Origin: Bacteroides sp.
GTDB lineage: Bacteria > Bacteroidota > Bacteroidia > Bacteroidales > Bacteroidaceae
NCBI GenBank assembly: GCA_021202275.1
Contig: JAJQDI010000026.1
Location: 72,169 to 136,168, forward strand
Reading direction: 5' to 3'
DNA length: 64,000 nucleotides
Shown in pieces: positions 54,878-62,341 of this stretch. Numbering within the stretch: position 1 is the stretch's first letter; every line of letters starts with the position of its first letter. The translations under genes and the position numbers were made by a program. Under the pieces are notes generated by a model. That model saw nothing but the letters and a program-made list of their open reading frames with translations. It searched no databases and was not told the DNA's origin.

Positions 54878-56062
54878 TTATTGGATAACCTCTTTGATCC
54901 TTCTCAGTGCTTCGGCCAGTTTCTCCTCTTTGCAGCAGAGAGAGATGCGTATAAACCGCTTGCCGTTGTCTCCGAAAATAAACCCCGGTGTCAGGAATAC
55001 CCGTGCCTGGTGCAGTACCTTTTCGGTCAGTTCTTCCACATCGGCACAGCTATCGGGTATCTTTCCCCAGAGAAACATACCTACCTGCTTTTCGTCGTAG
55101 GTGCATCCCAGTGTCTGCATGATCTCTCCCGCCAGTTGCCTGCGGTTGCGGTAGTTGGCATTGTTGGCCTCGTACCAGTCGCGATCCGCCTCTAAGGCAG
55201 TAGTCGCCGCCAGCTGCATGGCGCGGTACATGCCACTGTCTACATTGCTTTTGACTTTCAGTATCCACTGGATAAATTGCGGGTTGGAGGCTACCATGCC
55301 GATGCGCCATCCGGGCATATTGTGGCTTTTGCTGAGGGAGTTCAGCTCGATGCAGCACTCTTTGGCCCCGGGTACGGAAAGTATGCTCAGCGGATGGTCG
55401 TTCAGGATGAAACTATACGGATTGTCATTCACCACAACGATGTTGTGCCGGCGGGCAAACTCAACCAGTTTCCGGTAGAGTTCCGGTGTTGCGTTGGCTC
55501 CTGTAGGCATGTTGGGATAGTTGGTCCACATCAGTTTCACCCGGCTCAGGTCCATCGCCTCCAGTTCGTCGAAATCCGGCATCCATCCCTTCTCTTCCCG
55601 GAGGTTGTAGGTCACGATCTCCGCGCCGAGCAGGGTGCTCAGGGAGGTATAGGTCGGATAGCCCGGATCGGGAACCAGTACCTGCTCTCCCGGATTCACG
55701 AATGCCAGTGTGATGTGCAGGATGCCCTCTTTGGAACCGATCAGTGGTTGTATCTCCGTTGCCGGGTCCAGTTCTACCTGATACCAGCGTTGGTACCAGC
55801 GGGCAAATGCCTGTCTGAGTTCCGGGATCCCTGTATAGGGCTGGTAACCATGTCCGGCCGGGTCCCGTGCCTGTTCGCGCAGCGTCTTCAACGTTTCCTC
55901 CGAGGGAGGCATATCGGGACTTCCGATACCCAGGCTGATCACGTCTTTTCCTTCGGCATTCATCTGTGCTACTTCCTTGAGCTTGCGCGAGAAGTAGTAT
56001 TCGCTCACACCGGACAGCCGCCGGGCCGGAGCGATCTTATATACTTGATTTTCCTTCTTCAT
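54878..56062 (-). CDS. Class I/II PLP aminotransferase, probably aromatic
   Basis: 394 aa. PLP lysine in ELNSLSKSHNMPGWRIG; VPDPGYPTYTSLSTLLGAE and NYPNMPTGANATPELYRKLVE are typical of the LL-diaminopimelate/aspartate-type aminotransferase group. Its operon position between pheA and DAHP synthase predicts transamination of prephenate, phenylpyruvate or hydroxyphenylpyruvate. The start overlaps the pheA end by 26 nt. Substrate is inferred from context. Confidence 0.87.
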   Translation of the reverse strand: MKKENQVYKIAPARRLSGVSEYYFSRKLKEVAQMNAEGKDVISLGIGSPDMPPSEETLKTLREQARDPAGHGYQPYTGIPELRQAFARWYQRWYQVELDPATEIQPLIGSKEGILHITLAFVNPGEQVLVPDPGYPTYTSLSTLLGAEIVTYNLREEKGWMPDFDELEAMDLSRVKLMWTNYPNMPTGANATPELYRKLVEFARRHNIVVVNDNPYSFILNDHPLSILSVPGAKECCIELNSLSKSHNMPGWRIGMVASNPQFIQWILKVKSNVDSGMYRAMQLAATTALEADRDWYEANNANYRNRRQLAGEIMQTLGCTYDEKQVGMFLWGKIPDSCADVEELTEKVLHQARVFLTPGFIFGDNGKRFIRISLCCKEEKLAEALRRIKEVIQ

Positions 56063-56879
56063 ATTCTCCTAATGTTTTGAGTTGTTTGGTCAGGGGGGTG
56101 ATGGCCGTGAGCGATTGTTTGAAACGCAGATAGTCCGTGAATACCACATCTACGTAGAACTGGTATTCCCACTCCCTGCCAATGATGGGTAGAGACTGTA
56201 TCTTGGTCAGGTTGATGTTGTAGAAAGAGAGGATAGAGAGCACCTGCGACAGGCTTCCTTCGGCATGAGGGAGCATGAATACCAGACTGGCTTTGTTGAT
56301 CGGCAGGTTTTGCCGGAGGTCTTCCACCTGCCAGGGATCCGCCACCACCAGAAAACGGGTAAAGTTGTGCTTGTTGGTCTCGATGCCTTCCTGCAGGATC
56401 TTCATCTCATACAGTTCGGCGGCTGCCCTGGAACAGATGGCGGCATGTCCGTGCATCTGTTTGTTCCGGATGGTCTCCGCGCTCAGGGCGGTGTCTTCTT
56501 CTTCCACCACTTTGATGTGCGGGTGCTGGTTCAGGAAATCCCGGCACTGCATCAACGCGATCGGGTGGGAGTGCACTTCGGTGATGTCTTCCCAACTGTC
56601 TTCGGGCAGGCAGACCAAACTGTGTGAGATACGCAGCTTGTATTCGCCGATGATCTGGGCACCGCTCTGGCGGAGCAGCTCGTTGTTGTACAGCAGACTT
56701 CCCGCAATGGTGTTTTCAATGGCTAGCATGCCAATGACATGGTTGTCGCGCCGGATGGAGTGGAATACCTCTTCAAAAGTGGGGCAACAGATCAGTTCGA
56801 TCTCTTCTCCTTCGAAATACTTGTGCGCGGCTATGTCGTGAAACGAGCCTAAGGTTCCCTGAATTGCTATTGTTTTCAT
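56037..56879 (-). CDS. pheA: Prephenate dehydratase
   Basis: 280 aa from ATG 56879. Prephenate to phenylpyruvate. TLGSFHDIAAHKYF opens the catalytic domain, ENTIAGSLLYNNELL and NKHNFTRFLVV complete it, then an ACT domain (INKASLVFMLPHAEGSLSQV) for Phe feedback. The frame is open upstream but the attenuator lies there. First structural gene of the aromatic operon. Confidence 0.94.
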   Translation of the reverse strand: MKTIAIQGTLGSFHDIAAHKYFEGEEIELICCPTFEEVFHSIRRDNHVIGMLAIENTIAGSLLYNNELLRQSGAQIIGEYKLRISHSLVCLPEDSWEDITEVHSHPIALMQCRDFLNQHPHIKVVEEEDTALSAETIRNKQMHGHAAICSRAAAELYEMKILQEGIETNKHNFTRFLVVADPWQVEDLRQNLPINKASLVFMLPHAEGSLSQVLSILSFYNINLTKIQSLPIIGREWEYQFYVDVVFTDYLRFKQSLTAITPLTKQLKTLGEYEEGKSSI

Positions 56880-56895
56880 CTCTTGTAGGTGATAT

Positions 56896-56930
56896 AAAAA
56901 AATCCCGCGTCCGTTACGGAGCGGGATTTT
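56896..56930 (-). terminator. Attenuator terminator upstream of pheA
   Basis: Minus strand: AAAATCCCGCTCCG, TAA, CGGACGCGGGATTTT then a run of T: 14 pairs with one bulged C. It ends about 17 nt before pheA and, with no minus-strand gene upstream, can only serve as a leader terminator. Its 5' arm TCCCGCTC (56926-56919) is complementary to GAGCGGGA of the leader peptide's codons, giving a competing antiterminator. Confidence 0.88.
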
Positions 56931-56968
56931 GCTATTTATTGTCCATTTATTCGTTCTTAAGTAACCTG

Positions 56969-57058
56969 TCACTTGCTACATACAAACTCCCGCTCTACTT
57001 TCTTTCCAAAAAAGTAAAAGTAAAAAAAGAAGTAATATGCATAGGTAAACGGGTTCAT
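56969..57058 (-). CDS. Phe/Tyr-rich attenuator leader peptide
   Basis: 29 aa plus stop, too short to be listed by usual gene finders. It starts MNPFTYAYY and continues FFFYFYFFGKK; 8 of 29 residues are Phe and 5 are Tyr, with 11 aromatic residues within codons 4-17. It lies between a good promoter and an intrinsic terminator ahead of pheA. Codons 22-25 (GAG CGG GAG) form the segment able to pair with the terminator's 5' arm. Stalling for lack of charged tRNA-Phe or tRNA-Tyr would leave that segment free. Confidence 0.85.
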   Translation of the reverse strand: MNPFTYAYYFFFYFYFFGKKVEREFVCSK

Positions 57059-57086
57059 CAATTGCTTTTTATTGCTGATTCTGACG

Positions 57087-57115
57087 CAAAAGTAATACTT
57101 TTATCTAAATTGCAA
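57087..57115 (-). promoter_or_regulatory. Promoter of the pheA operon leader
   Basis: Minus strand: TTTG (57115-57112), 17 bases, TACTTTTG (57094-57087). It lies 29 nt before the leader-peptide ATG, giving a leader RNA of about 200 nt. Confidence 0.7.
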
Positions 57116-57139
57116 ATAAAAAATGATATTTTTTTCTCT

Positions 57140-57876
57140 TCATTTCTTTGGGCCACCAAAGAAACGAGGCAAAACACAAAGAGATTTACGATTTACTGAT
57201 TTACGATGTACGATTGAAAAAACATAAGAGTTATAAGTTTTAAGTAGTAAGTTTTAGCTTGTGGATTCTTTTTATCTTATTTTCGAACGATACTTAAAAC
57301 TTATAACTTCCATAGGCAAACGTATTATACACACGGTGTGCGTCTCCGCGGTGCAGTTCCAATAAAAAATGTATCCCGCCTGGTATGTATTTTCCTATTC
57401 GGTGTGCCCAGACGCAAGCCGTGCGTCTCTACAAGTGGATGATAACATGTATTTTCAATTGTATTTCTTTTTGTGTTTCTACAAGTGGTCGTCATTATAA
57501 AAATAGTTGTAATCTCAATCGTACATCGTAATTAGCTTCGCTGACCGTTGGTTGACTTCGTCGACCGTTAGTTCAGTACATTGTAAATCTCTTTGTGTTT
57601 CTATAAGCAGTTGCCGTCATAAAAATAATTGTAATCTCAATCGTACATCGTAAATCAGTAAATCGTAAATCTCTTTGTGTTTTGCCGGGATCGTTTTTTT
57701 TTAGTTCCTTTGCAGTACGTATCGCAGGCTCTGGTACGCTGTAATGAAGAGAACTGTTTCATACTAAGGGTCAGGCATAGAGTCTGCCTCATGAGCCAAT
57801 AGAGTGAATGTTTTGTTTATAGGATGCTTTCTCTTTCCGGTATCGGAACAGGGGAGGAGTATGTATAGCAGATCTT
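57140..57876. repeat. Repeat-filled spacer
   Basis: No gene. Contains TTTCTTTGG/CCAAAGAAA hairpin (57144-57166), TTTACGATT/CGATGTACGATT words (57182-57216, 57515-57675), AAGTTTTAAGT-type words (57228-57310), and a decayed AGACGCACG element at 57329-57434 (left ACACGGTGTGCGTCTCCGCG, right AGACGCAAGCCGTGCGTCTC). Copies of ATAAAAATA.TTGTAATCTCAATCG occur twice (57497, 57627). Confidence 0.6.
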
Positions 57877-57924
57877 ATGAGAAATCCGATATATGAGTTT
57901 GTAAAAGAGACAGGCGACTGTCGT

Positions 57925-59736
57925 ATGTCAGGGTGCAGGTATTTCTGTATACTGATCGTGACGGTGTGGGTGGGGCTGAGTGGTTGCAAAGGCGACACTT
58001 CCCCGGAGATGATCACAGATATCGAACTGGCCGAAAAGGAGTTTACGTTGGGAGTGGGTAGTACGTATCAGCTGAATGTGTATCACTACCCGGTAGATAT
58101 TTCCGGTCCTTCGTATGGCTGGGAATCTACTGATCCGGAAGTGGTGAGTGTATATGGTGGATTGATTACCGGTGTATCGTTGGGTGAAGCATTGGTGATC
58201 GTGTCTATTGATCGGTTGCAGTTGAGAGATACGTGCCGGGTGACGGTACGGGATGTCTTTGTAGAGAATATCACCATAGAACCGGCCAGTGTCACACTGA
58301 AAAGCGGTGAAACGGTGACGCTCACCCCTGTGGTGGAGCCTACTCCTCCGGAAGGTATCTATTTCATGTGGGAGAGCCAGGATGAAGAGGTCGCCAGGGT
58401 GGAAGATGGAGTGGTCACCGGTTTGCGTGGAGGAAGCGCGCTGATCACAGTGAAGACCGTTTACTCCGAATTGGTGGGAACGGCTGTGGTCACTGTAGAG
58501 CGTGATGAGCAGGCGCGAACCATTCATGTGTCTGAACCGGGCACACTGGAGAATCTACTCGACCCGGAAAGCCGGATCACCGATCTAACACTGACCGGAC
58601 GCGTGGACGCGCGCGATCTCAAGATACTTTCTCAGATGGAGTTTCTCTATTTCTTAGATATGCAGCAGGTACAGATCGAGGCTGTTTTCCAGCAGAACGG
58701 TTATTTCTCGGAGAATGAACTATTGCCGGAGAATTTCAGGGACATGCGTATCGACCGGGTATTGTTGCCGGAGCAGTTGCGTTCCATCCCGGCCCGGTGC
58801 TTCGCGTATTCTTCCCTTTCTTCCGTCGATTTTCCCTCTTCCATCCAGTATATCGCCGAAGGCGCTTTTATGGGTACCAGCCTGTTGAGTGAGGTGGATA
58901 TACCGGGAGTTATCACCCATCTGCCGGATAAGTTGTTTGCCGAAAGTGGGATAGAGAAGGTCGGTTTCCCTTCCGGAGTAACCTCCGTGGGGTCGGAACT
59001 GTTTCGCGACTGCATCCGTCTGACTGCTCTGGATCTGCCTGCCGGCATACGGGAAACGGGAGACGCGCTTTTCAAAGGCTGTACGGCGTTGCGTACGCTG
59101 ACGCTGCCGGTAGAGATTGCCCGGATCGGGGATGAAACGTTCTACGGCTGTATCTCTCTGTCTGTTGTGGATCTTCCGGCCGAGGTGCGGGAGATAGGAG
59201 ACGCCGCGTTCAGAGGGTGTACGGCGTTGCAACATATGGATTTTCCGCAGGGTATCCTGACGTTGGGCGATGAGGTCTTCTACGGGTGCACGGGATTGAC
59301 CTCTATCGAACTGCCTGCCGATGTGGAAGAGATCGGAGACGGGATATTCAGAGGCTGTACTTCCCTGCGAAGTATCCATTTATCCCACAAGATCACGGAA
59401 ATTGGTCAAGAGGCATTCTATGGCTGTAGCTCGTTGAGTACACTGGACCTGCCTGCCGGCTTGCAGGAGATAGGACAAGTTGCCTTCAAAGGCTGTACTT
59501 CCCTGCAAACGATCACTGTGCCTGCCGGAGTTGCGGAATTGCCGTCGGAGGCTTTTTCCGGATGCACTTCGCTGGCAGCTGTACGTTTGCTCACTTCCAC
59601 TCCTCCACAGGTGGCTCTGAATGCTTTTTACCAGGTAGATCTGGAGAACTGCGTGTTGTATGTTCCGTCCGGTTCTCTGGCGGAATATCAGGAGCACGAG
59701 GTATGGGGAGAATTCGCGCAGATCATACAAGAGTGA
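57925..59736 (+). CDS. BspA-like leucine-rich-repeat lipoprotein with Ig-like domains
   Basis: About 603 aa from ATG 57925, chosen for the lipoprotein signal (CILIVTVWVGLSGCKG). Two Ig-like (BIG_2) modules (residues 30-115 and 118-195, each ending GLxTGxxxGxAxI), then about a dozen LRR_5 repeats of 23 residues (pattern LPxxVxxIGDxAFxGCTxLxxI) and a cap (VLYVPSGSLAEYQEHEVWGE). Surface-exposed adhesin-like protein of the BspA/Treponema pallidum LRR type. ATG 57877 is possible. Monocistronic. Confidence 0.9.
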   Translation: MSGCRYFCILIVTVWVGLSGCKGDTSPEMITDIELAEKEFTLGVGSTYQLNVYHYPVDISGPSYGWESTDPEVVSVYGGLITGVSLGEALVIVSIDRLQLRDTCRVTVRDVFVENITIEPASVTLKSGETVTLTPVVEPTPPEGIYFMWESQDEEVARVEDGVVTGLRGGSALITVKTVYSELVGTAVVTVERDEQARTIHVSEPGTLENLLDPESRITDLTLTGRVDARDLKILSQMEFLYFLDMQQVQIEAVFQQNGYFSENELLPENFRDMRIDRVLLPEQLRSIPARCFAYSSLSSVDFPSSIQYIAEGAFMGTSLLSEVDIPGVITHLPDKLFAESGIEKVGFPSGVTSVGSELFRDCIRLTALDLPAGIRETGDALFKGCTALRTLTLPVEIARIGDETFYGCISLSVVDLPAEVREIGDAAFRGCTALQHMDFPQGILTLGDEVFYGCTGLTSIELPADVEEIGDGIFRGCTSLRSIHLSHKITEIGQEAFYGCSSLSTLDLPAGLQEIGQVAFKGCTSLQTITVPAGVAELPSEAFSGCTSLAAVRLLTSTPPQVALNAFYQVDLENCVLYVPSGSLAEYQEHEVWGEFAQIIQE

Positions 59737-59778
59737 AACAGAAGATAAGCCGATTGTGAGGGGGCTGGGAAGGTTTTG

Positions 59779-60302
59779 TTACCACTGACTCAGTTCCTCT
59801 TTTAGTTCTTGCAGTTCCGCCCTATCTTGCAGAAACCAGTTGTGGTTTCCGGAAGGAAGAGATAAAAGTGTTTCATAAAAAAGTAGGGCTGCTTTTGACA
59901 TTTTATGTGCGAACTCTTTGAAGGGCAGGTATACTTTCTTCTCTCCTATGGATAAGAGCAGATGAGAAGGGGATGTATTTTTTAGGTGAGGGTCACCGGA
60001 ATGTTATTATCGGGAAAGGAAAACTCTGCATAGCCATTGTCCTTCACTTCCCGGATCGCACTGGCGAAGTACATAAAAAGCTGATCCACCAGGTCCCATT
60101 GTTCTTTTCCGAGCAGGGTCTTCCCCCATAATTTTATGACTATGGCTCCTTCAGGGTAGTCATAGTCCAGTCGTTTGCTGTTGTTGACAAATGTTGTCTG
60201 CTCTCTGATGCTGACCAATAGATCAGGAGTAAGATTGCCTTTATGATTCTTATCTATAAAAAGATAACTTTCTATCGTAATATCTGTGTTTTGAGATTCC
60301 AT
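59779..60302 (-). pseudogene. Small hypothetical gene split at an A6 run
   Basis: The first 106 residues (MESQNTDITIESYLFIDKNH to FPDNNIPVTLT) end in TAA at 59982. In the -1 frame translation goes on directly with LKNTSPSHLLLSIGEKKVYL, KEFAHKMSKAALLFY, to KEELSQW and a stop at 59779-59781, giving a joined protein of about 173 aa. The junction lies in the run TAAAAAA. The protein is small, acidic and without signal peptide, somewhat like immunity proteins of secreted toxins, but no family is recognised. Confidence 0.5.
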
Positions 60303-61101
60303 CTGTTTGTCAGGTATATAAGAGATTGCTTTTTCCGGAGATATTTCTATGTCGTAAGTCCTTTCATAAGGTCAGGACTCATGTATGTTCTGTGAGATCC
60401 ACATTTCTATGTCTTGCTATAGATTAAAGGTATTTTACAAAAATAATATGTATGTGTTAATAAAGAAATAGATGAGTGAGTATTTTTTATGGATCAGTTG
60501 GGCTCAATATCTGCGAGTTGTATGATCTCTATAATGTTTATGACTACTTTCTCTCTAACACGCTCAATGATAGCACTTCTGTGTATATGAATTTTATCGT
60601 TAAAGTGTTGAAAATACTAATTTAGTCTTGACTGAAGGGTGACAATTGGTAAGTCTGAGCGTTTGAAATATCTTTGTGCTTCACAGAGTTTACAGGTTTG
60701 ATCTATGGAAGGGAAGTGTACTTTCCATGAAACTTTGTTGTTAATACATTGAAAGGGAACGCGTCCTCTTCCGGGTGCCGATCAGCACCCGCCCAGGGCT
60801 AATCGGCACCAAGAAGGGGACATTTGGCCCTGGGCGGGGGACAGACAATATTCCATAAGTAAGCATAGTATAACAGGCAGGAAGAGAAAGAAAAATACGT
60901 TGTACGAGTCAGTCTTTCTGCATAGAAAATCTGAAAATTCCGTGTCGCGGACTCTGTACCGACTCGGGGCTTTCCGGAACTTTGTTTGTCTGTTGCACTC
61001 TTTATCCGAGAGAGGGGAAGGTACTTGTTTGATGGTTCATTGCCTGCTGCTGTCAGAGAGATTCCGGATACATACTATATATCCCGTCGGCAGTAGGCTT
61101 T
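60303..61101. other. Gene-free spacer with a GC-rich hairpin cluster
   Basis: No supported gene over 800 bases. AT-rich except at 60762-60840, where several overlapping stems occur: CGGGTGC/GCACCCG (60772-60791), GTGCCGAT/ATCGGCAC (60775-60809) and CGCCCAGGGC/GCCCTGGGCG (60790-60836). The first two exclude each other. Confidence 0.5.
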
Positions 61102-62061
61102 CTATCCCAGACTGCCGAGTACATTGCTGCTGGCCGGCTGATTGTTGAATTGTCCGGAAATGGATCCCAGGGCATCTGCATTCAGTTCAAGTGCCTTTTT
61201 GCTATCTTCTGCAGATCCTTCCTTGTCGCCATGCAACAGGCGGAGTTCTCCATGCCGATGATAAAGAGTGGCAGATCCCGGATTGAATTCTATGGCTTCA
61301 TCGAGGATGTCGATGGCTTTTTCTATCTCTTTCTTTTCGGCGAACATTCGGCTCAGGATAATATAAGCGGATTCGTTGAAGGGGTTGAGCGCGATCAGTT
61401 GGCGGTAGTCCGTTTCGGCTGCTTCGGGTGCGCCGGCGGCTTCGTGCCAGTTTCCCCGCAACAGAATAGCGGCTTCGTGTTCCGGATCGGTTCCGAGAAT
61501 GGTATCTATATCTTCTCTGGCTTCATGGAGTTGTTTCATTTCCAGCAGGATCTCTCCACGGGCCAGGAGGGCATCCGTATAGTCTTCTTTCAGAGAGAGA
61601 GCTTGGGTGAGGTGTGCTACTGCGCCGATCGGGTCTTTCTGGCAGTGGCGCGATTTGCCCAGAAGATAGTGTGCTACCGGATCATCGGCTTTCAGGCGGA
61701 TGCCTTGTGTGGCATATTGTTCCATCTCTTCGTACTTTTCTTCTATGTAACAGAGGTTGGCCAGGACCAGATAGGTCGCAGGCAGATCGGGCTCCAGTTT
61801 TGTCATACGTTTTAGCAGATCGCGGGCTTGCTGTGTCTCTCCCAGTCGTATATACAGACTGCTGAGGTAGTTCATCGTTTCGAAATCTTCCCTGATCAGC
61901 AGGGCTTCCGTAAAGCATTTGACTGCATAGTCGACGCGTCCGATACGCTGGGCGCGGAGTCCGTCAAATTTGAGTATCTCGAAATTCTTTGTTTCTTTTT
62001 TCTGTTTTTCTTCTTCTGCGTTGGTCTTTCCGCCGAAGAGGGATTTCAGGAAACTGGCCAT
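61102..62061 (-). CDS. Tetratricopeptide-repeat protein
   Basis: 319 aa. After a basic N-terminus (MASFLKSLFGGKTNAEEEKQ) it consists of about eight TPR units (for example YAVKCFTEALLIREDFETMN, ARDLLKRMTKLEPDLP, KAIDILDEAIEFNPGSATLY). No signal peptide or membrane segment, so a cytoplasmic scaffold. The C-terminus ends in a Ser/Asn-rich tail. Partner unknown. -7 element TATCTTTG on the minus strand at 62097-62090, 29 nt upstream. Confidence 0.85.
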   Translation of the reverse strand: MASFLKSLFGGKTNAEEEKQKKETKNFEILKFDGLRAQRIGRVDYAVKCFTEALLIREDFETMNYLSSLYIRLGETQQARDLLKRMTKLEPDLPATYLVLANLCYIEEKYEEMEQYATQGIRLKADDPVAHYLLGKSRHCQKDPIGAVAHLTQALSLKEDYTDALLARGEILLEMKQLHEAREDIDTILGTDPEHEAAILLRGNWHEAAGAPEAAETDYRQLIALNPFNESAYIILSRMFAEKKEIEKAIDILDEAIEFNPGSATLYHRHGELRLLHGDKEGSAEDSKKALELNADALGSISGQFNNQPASSNVLGSLG

Positions 62062-62104
62062 AAGTGTCTGTGGTATTTGTATGTGGCCGCAAAGATAATG
62101 AAAA

Positions 62105-62335
62105 GTTTTACTGATTTACGATTTAACGATTTACGATTTACGATTGAAAATGCATATAGATCGACGTTATCATCCACTTGTAGAAACATATGTTCGTGTA
62201 TAAGATGTTACGCATTGGGATCTACAAACATATTCTTTCTGTAATCTCAATCGTAAATCGTTCAATCGTAAATCTGTTTGCGTCTCCACGACGTATGTTC
62301 AACAAAAAAGTATGTGTTTCTACAGTGAATAAAGA
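62105..62335. repeat. Spacer with TTTACGATT words and a copy of the 13.8-kb repeat
   Basis: TTTACGATTTAACGATTTAC (62114-62140) followed at 62196 by a roughly 60-base near-identical copy of 13790-13850 (GTATAAGATGTTACGCATTG), then more TTTACGATT-type words. No gene. Confidence 0.65.
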
Positions 62336-62341
62336 GAACTC

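Noticed and set aside
60900..61148. 82-codon frame before the TPR gene
   Set aside because: No homology pattern; overlaps the end of the TPR gene on the other strand.
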